From Sisyra terminalis (taxonomy: Eukaryota; Arthropoda; Insecta; Neuroptera; Sisyridae), in assembly GCA_958496175.1 (NCBI GenBank), contig OY292276.1, positions 11,054,001-11,118,000 of the forward strand: 64,000 nt of DNA, given 5' to 3'. Position numbers and translations under genes: made by a program. Below, in pieces: positions 59,178 through 64,000 of the stretch; the first letter of the stretch is position 1; every line of letters begins with the position of its first letter. Under the pieces are notes generated by a model. The model was not told the origin of the DNA, searched no databases, and saw only the letters and a program-made list of their open reading frames with translations.

Positions 59178-59430
59178 TTATAGACACCCCACGGTTTTCT
59201 TCGACAAAAAATTTTTTTTGGTTATCGGTTGGGACATTGATCCGAAGCCGAAACTGCGTAAATCGCAAATAATCCCTTAATTTAAAGATGTAACGACCAG
59301 AAAATTGTCAAAGTTAAAGTTTAATTTTTTATGATATCAATCGAAAATAAAAGTCCACCCGCTTGTTCTGTGAAAATTTTTCCCAAAACAAACCACGTTT
59401 AAGGGGTGAAATCGACCGTTGAAATGCCCA

Positions 59431-61517
59431 AAATCATCTCAACTTCAAGTGCTTGTAATGTCGTTGAATAAGGGATGAAATGTAAACCATGCATAGTTTG
59501 GGTTTGTTACAATGTTCCAAACAGTAATATAATAAAATTTTGATCAAAAAAGCCAAGGATGATCGAAGTTCAGTGGAAGAACCTTGAAGAAAAGAATGAG
59601 ATCAAATTTATTTATTATAAAGGTTTATATATTATCCTGGATAATGTTATCAATTAAATGAAAATAGGGTTGAAATTGAGCTTTAAAGTAGCAGAATCCT
59701 AAAATCTATAAATATTCAGGACTGCTAAGAAGCAAGGATTTGCCTTTTGAAAAAGTTTGCAATTGAAACCAACCTGTTTAAATGAACAATAATTTAATTT
59801 ATTCAAGATTTACAATATAACAATACTTATAAGGAATATATTTTATGAATATTTAAAATTCATAACAATACACAGTATAGTATATGCATACTTCAATCAA
59901 TCACATTCCAATTTCATGACAAAATGATTATGTGCTAATGACTAGAATATTGCTACAGAAATAATTGCAATTTTTACAATGAGCTCTTTTATTTTTTTAT
60001 TTTTTTTATGTACATGTATGGGAGGGTAGTTGTCACCCTATATTGCACATTGAAATTTCATAATGCTTCTATTGTTCTTTACAATATTATTTTTGAGTTA
60101 AGATGCATTTTCTTTGGATTTGTGTTCTACTGTGTTGCACACATACGATTTATTAGGCGGATGTATGTGTGCTTTGAGATATTATAAATTTAATATTTTG
60201 AAATTTCAATGCATTCTGCTTCATTTTTGTAGTTGAAAGTTTGTAAAGTTATTACGGAAATTATAATAAAATGGTACGAAATTTGAATTAAGAAACATAA
60301 ATTTTTAAAGCAGTTTTGATACATTGTGACGTCATGGACGATAAATATACAATATTGTTGTGTCGGGCGCTAAAATTTGTTGTTTGTCAATAATTTTTTT
60401 TTTTTAAATATTTATTACTTAAGAAGTGTATACGTTTTATGTATTGCTTATCAGAAAAGAAATAATAACGAGCTTTGATAAAATGATTTAAAAATTCATA
60501 TACAATAATATATAATTATTTGGATAAAAATATAATTATAGAGTAAAAAATAGCATATCATTAAAATTTTAAAACTTATAATTATTAGAATTTAAAAATC
60601 TGTACATTTTAAAATTAAACAGGTACGACGATACATGTCTTATATAGAAAGCTCGTATGTTGCTGAAAGATGTTTCACATCCCTTATGCCTTTAATAAAT
60701 CTTTTCGTTTTCTACATATTATATTTCAATTCCCCAACACAAAAATCAGCCATTCGCTATTTTTATAAATATCAAATGCAAATGTACAGTGTTATAATAT
60801 TGGCAGTTGTTATGTATAGGCAAAGCCCAAAAGGTACAACTAATTAATGACCATTGACCACTATTACAATCGTTTAATTCGATATCTAATTTTTGGTATG
60901 TTTTTTTTTTTTTTTTCTAGAATCCCACATAATTCGTTGAGACTGAAAAACAGTTTATATTCCACCAAACTCATATGAAAAAAAGTTTTTTTTTTTTTTT
61001 TTTTGAAACATTTATTATTGATTGTTTAAATTAGTTACATCTAAACACTTATATATGTTAATCCTCACGTTAACATTTAATTGAAGATTTTTTTTCAACC
61101 CCCAATCGTTAAGGGGCGTAAAATGTAACACAAAATTTATTCTTTATACATCATTAAGAGCAACGTTTTTTTTTTTTTCATTTTTCATAGCAAAAATAAA
61201 TATACTTGATTCAAATGTAATTATTAACGGTTTGCTCTCATCTCTACTTCATCAAAATCGGTTGGGTCGACTCATAAAGTCGACTTTGAGTCAAGTCGAA
61301 AATTTACTAAAATCTATTGAGATACAATTCGGTTGGGAAAAAGTTTTATTTACAATCAAAACTTTCGGTGAGGAAAACTATTTTTTTTTTTGGAGAAAAG
61401 TTATTTAAATTTATTATTTTTTTCGAATCTATTCTAATTTTAAAGAAATTCATTAGAAGTTTGTGGAACGACTAAAATGATAAAGCAACTGAAAGACTTT
61501 GGTATGTCTTGAAACGA
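59431..61517. other. Gene-free AT-rich stretch
   Basis: Nothing recognisable apart from long poly-T runs near 60901-60918 and 60986-61003. A 70-codon frame at 60635-60847 (+) matches nothing I know. Confidence 0.4.
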
Positions 61518-61759
61518 AAAATTTGGGCCTCAAGTGTACTTTAGCACACCAACAATCTGGCAACGTTGCATTTTCGACTTTGTTTTTAATTTAATTCGCG
61601 ATATTTTTGTTAATTCAATTTTAATATGGTATAATGCTCTCATTTGTGACTAAATTTTCATTATGAACCGATTTAATCGCGAATTAAATTAAAAACAAAG
61701 TCGAAAATGCAACATTGCCAGATTGTGGGTGTGCTAAAGTACACATGAGCCAAAATTTG
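61518..61759. mobile_element. 225-bp palindromic MITE with 8-bp target duplication, copy 7
   Basis: The element spans 61526-61751, flanked by AAAATTTG on both sides. It is very close to copy 3 (38335-38559), sharing 'tttaatttaattcgcgatat' and 'cgatttaatcgcgaatta'. Confidence 0.88.
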
Positions 61760-62584
61760 TTTGGAAAATAAGGCAGAAATAAAGGGCGAAACTTATTTCC
61801 TCCAATTAAATAAAAAAATCAATTAAAGATGTTGAAGCTTCGATGTTAAAATATCGATATTAATGAACGATATATCGATTTTTGAAAAAAATCGATGTAT
61901 CGTTTGCATCCCTATTTGAGATACACAATTGTAAAGAAAGGGGAAAGACAATAAATTAAAGCAAGGAGTTATGTTTGAAAAAATGATATAATGGAAGTTT
62001 TAATTTTATCGATTGTACAGACAGTACTGTAAGTATTGTAAGTGAAAAAAAATTCAAAATTTTTGATGTAAAATAAAAATTTTCAACCGAATTGTTTTTT
62101 TTTTTCAATTTTCCATTGACTCGACCAATTGTTTACTCGTTTTTACGAATGTTTTCTCTTTCTCTTTTATCGTCATTTCTATTCTCTTACCCATGAGTTA
62201 AGGCAATTATTGGTTTCGGAACATTAAAAACTGTGAATATTTTTTTGCAAAAAAAAAATAATAATTTTGGATTAAAAGAAAAATATAGGTGAAGTTTTAA
62301 ACGGACTAAAGTTATTTTTTTTGACTTGTAAGTTGATATAAAATTATTTCTATTTTATATTTCATCAAAAATATGTTCATAGAAAAATTTTGGTGTTTGC
62401 TTATTTTTTTTTTTTCTTAATTGTTGAGGACAAAGTTTCTTGGTTTTAGCTACAAGTAGTCTCCACTGTATCGTTTATATTAATTCTTGGAAAATTTACA
62501 AGTTTCTTGCAATTGTAAGACAAAAAAATGAAATTTAAAAAAAATTAAAAATTTTCATAAGATTTAAGTAAATGATTTTTTTTT
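61760..62584. other. Gene-free AT-rich stretch
   Basis: Nothing recognisable. Confidence 0.4.
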
Positions 62585-62968
62585 CAAAGACCCAGAGGTG
62601 TGCTGGAGTGGGCTCGATTTCACGATCCCAATTTTCATCAATTGAACCAGCAAATAGAAAATCGGTTGTAAAGATAAAGGAGGAAAAATATTCTATATAG
62701 ATTTTTGGAATAATTTTATTTTTGTTGATATTCTAGAAGTTAATTTTAGTTTGCATTTTGTTATATTAAATATTTTCTTTGATAGTAATTTTAATGTTGT
62801 ATTTGTATTGCGTTTGTTTCTGTAAATTTTTGATAAAAACTATTTATAAAAATAAGAAGTTTTTAATAATAAAGAAAAAAATCCCAATCCCATCCCTGAC
62901 GCTGACCTCCAGCAATTGTTAATAGAGACCCATTGTTACTATTTTTCCAGCACACCACTGCAAAAACC
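62585..62968. mobile_element. hAT-type MITE, imperfect 8-bp target duplication
   Basis: The element spans 62593-62960. The left end is CAGAGGTGTGCTGGAGTGG; the right end inverted is CAGTGGTGTGCTGGAAAAAT. The flanks CAAAGACC and CAAAAACC agree at 7 of 8 positions. Confidence 0.8.
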
Positions 62969-63050
62969 TAAATTAGACTTTTACATAAATTGATAAAAGA
63001 GTTTTGTTCTTTCTCTTCAAAAGTATCAAAAAACGACACCAAGTCAGTAG

Positions 63051-63115
63051 CGTAGCGTAGTGGGTACCGAGGGGGCCAAGGCCCCGGGTGGCACATGAAA
63101 TCGGGACGCTATATC
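63051..63115 (+). mobile_element. hAT-like left end (partner not found)
   Basis: 'cagtagcgtagcgtagtggg' followed by 'gggggccaaggccccgggtg' is a typical hAT-style terminus. No convincing inverted partner was found before 63640, so the right limit is open. Confidence 0.45.
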
Positions 63116-63646
63116 ATGGCATTGACAATTCACAAGAGTAAACTTTTAAGTAATTAAAGAATTTAAAGAAATTTGATTTTTCACCAATTTTCTGAGAAAA
63201 TGATAAAAATAGGGGGCGGCAAATTTCCAGTCAACTCCGGGCGACGAAATCACACGTTTCTATACCAAGTAAAATATTCGAAATTCCGCCAAAGTAATTA
63301 GTTCGTGAAAATAATTAAAATGCTTATTTTCTATCTAATTGACTTGTTTTTGTATAAATATTTAAATTCAAAAAGCTCCGTTTGTTAACGTAAAAAATTA
63401 ATTTCAGTCAATTCTTGTTTCCGATTATATTTATATGTTTGTTAAACAATAAGAGAACCTATATTTGGTTACATAATAAATTATTTGTTGGAAAACTCGA
63501 CTGAAAAAAATTGTCCATTTTATTTGTAAAATAATTTGGGGTTCAAGGGCCTCCACTCCATTGTTGCTCCGAGGCCTTCGAAGTTCAACATTTGGTCCTG
63601 CGTCTATGTCTTAATATCTTTTTATGGGTTTTGTTAGCTGAATTGA

Positions 63647-64000
63647 GTCAGCGATGGATTTACGCCTAGGCCCGGGCCTAGGGCGGCACGATCTTAAGGG
63701 CGGCATAATTTTAAAGGCAAAAAATGTATGTAGAATCTAAAATCAAAAATTGGTTTAAGTTAGTTTCGCTATGAATGTATCGAACTTCTTCCATAAAGTT
63801 TAATACATATTTTTTTTTATAGAATTTACTATCTAATTTATCAATTCTCATTTTTCAATTGTTAAATCACTGGCAATTAGAGAACTGCCATTCCGGGGAC
63901 TTTCAGAACAAATTGGAGATCCTCATGTCGCAGTTTTTTACCATAGAACTTCTAGCTAAATTCGATTCTTTTTTATCAGAACATTTAAAGTTCTACGTGA
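63647..64000 (+). mobile_element. hAT-like left end running off the window
   Basis: 'cagcgatggatttacgccta' followed by 'gggcctagggcggcac' resembles the common CAGTGGCGGATTTACGCC terminus. The other end would lie beyond the window. Confidence 0.45.

Larger units (their letters stand above)
51690..59430. repeat. Very large diverged palindrome with partial tandem inner copy
   Basis: Mirror pairs include 51715-51985 with 57895-58165, 52520-53460 with 56940-57850, 53470-54330 with 56085-56935, and a central fold 54180-54548 with 54577-54945. The centre is near 54562. The right side has an extra, more diverged unit (54577-55680), so unit-internal landmarks recur 1276 bp apart (CCGGATCC at 54825 and 56101). 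Block order differs further out: a segment at 52055-52170 pairs with 59325-59425, outside the foldback element 58194-59177. Similarity is high near the middle and lower outward. Arms hold tRNA-like modules, TGACGTCA clusters and exon relics. It is not assignable to a known element. Confidence 0.8.

Noticed and set aside
51690..59430. Palindrome as an assembly artefact
   Set aside because: Arms differ by many substitutions, indels and a rearranged block order; a collapsed or mirrored read would be identical.
63110..63640. Completion of the hAT-like element starting at 63051
   Set aside because: 'ggcctccactcc...cgaggcc' near 63548 is suggestive, but it does not end in an inverse of CAGTAGCG and no duplication was seen.
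1..64000. CRISPR arrays, bacterial operons or rRNA genes
   Set aside because: Nothing of the kind is visible; the sequence has spliced nuclear genes of an animal.

Overview
This is an AT-rich, intron-containing metazoan window, most likely from an insect. It has three spliced housekeeping genes with many 50-70 bp introns, set in a dense field of small non-autonomous DNA transposons, tRNA-derived SINEs and foldback elements. The insect call rests on the compact introns and on the repeat style (hAT-type MITEs, dispersed 'cgcgacttcgtctgcgt' repeats). The order cannot be fixed from sequence alone; short introns would suit beetles or flies.

The genes all lie between about 27.6 and 45.5 kb. (1) A Rabin8/RAB3IP-like Rab guanine-nucleotide exchange factor on the + strand: 7 coding exons, 27687-32676, 522 aa. 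(2) Cytoplasmic arginyl-tRNA synthetase on the - strand: 4 exons, 36894-34691, 674 aa, complete. (3) CPSF6, the 68-kDa subunit of cleavage factor Im, on the + strand: 7 exons, 39443-45458, 694 aa. Genes 1 and 2 converge, with 2 kb between stop codons. Genes 2 and 3 diverge, with about 2.5 kb of MITE-rich DNA between their start codons. All exon joins were checked for GT/AG borders, phase and continuity with the protein family. The three genes act in membrane traffic, translation and mRNA 3'-end choice, and form no operon or pathway.

The left flank (1-27.6 kb) holds no recognisable gene. It contains a tandem 620-bp duplication, dispersed repeats carrying a hammerhead-ribozyme-like core, a 1.48-kb hAT element with perfect 8-bp target duplications interrupted by a long-TIR element with 11-bp duplications, a two-level minisatellite (25-bp and about 71-bp units), and two long hairpin elements (about 1.2 and 0.95 kb). 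The right flank (45.5-64 kb) also lacks recognisable genes. It holds a palindromic MITE family with 8-bp target duplications (including one nested in another), three copies of a 120-bp MITE, and a very large diverged palindrome (about 51.7-59.4 kb). The palindrome arms carry tRNA-like modules, clusters of TGACGTCA octamers and relics of spliced exons.

The most unusual structures are this palindrome, the three related foldback hairpins, and the hammerhead-like motif shared by several repeats. Class assignments of repeats rest on visible ends and target duplications, not on database comparison.
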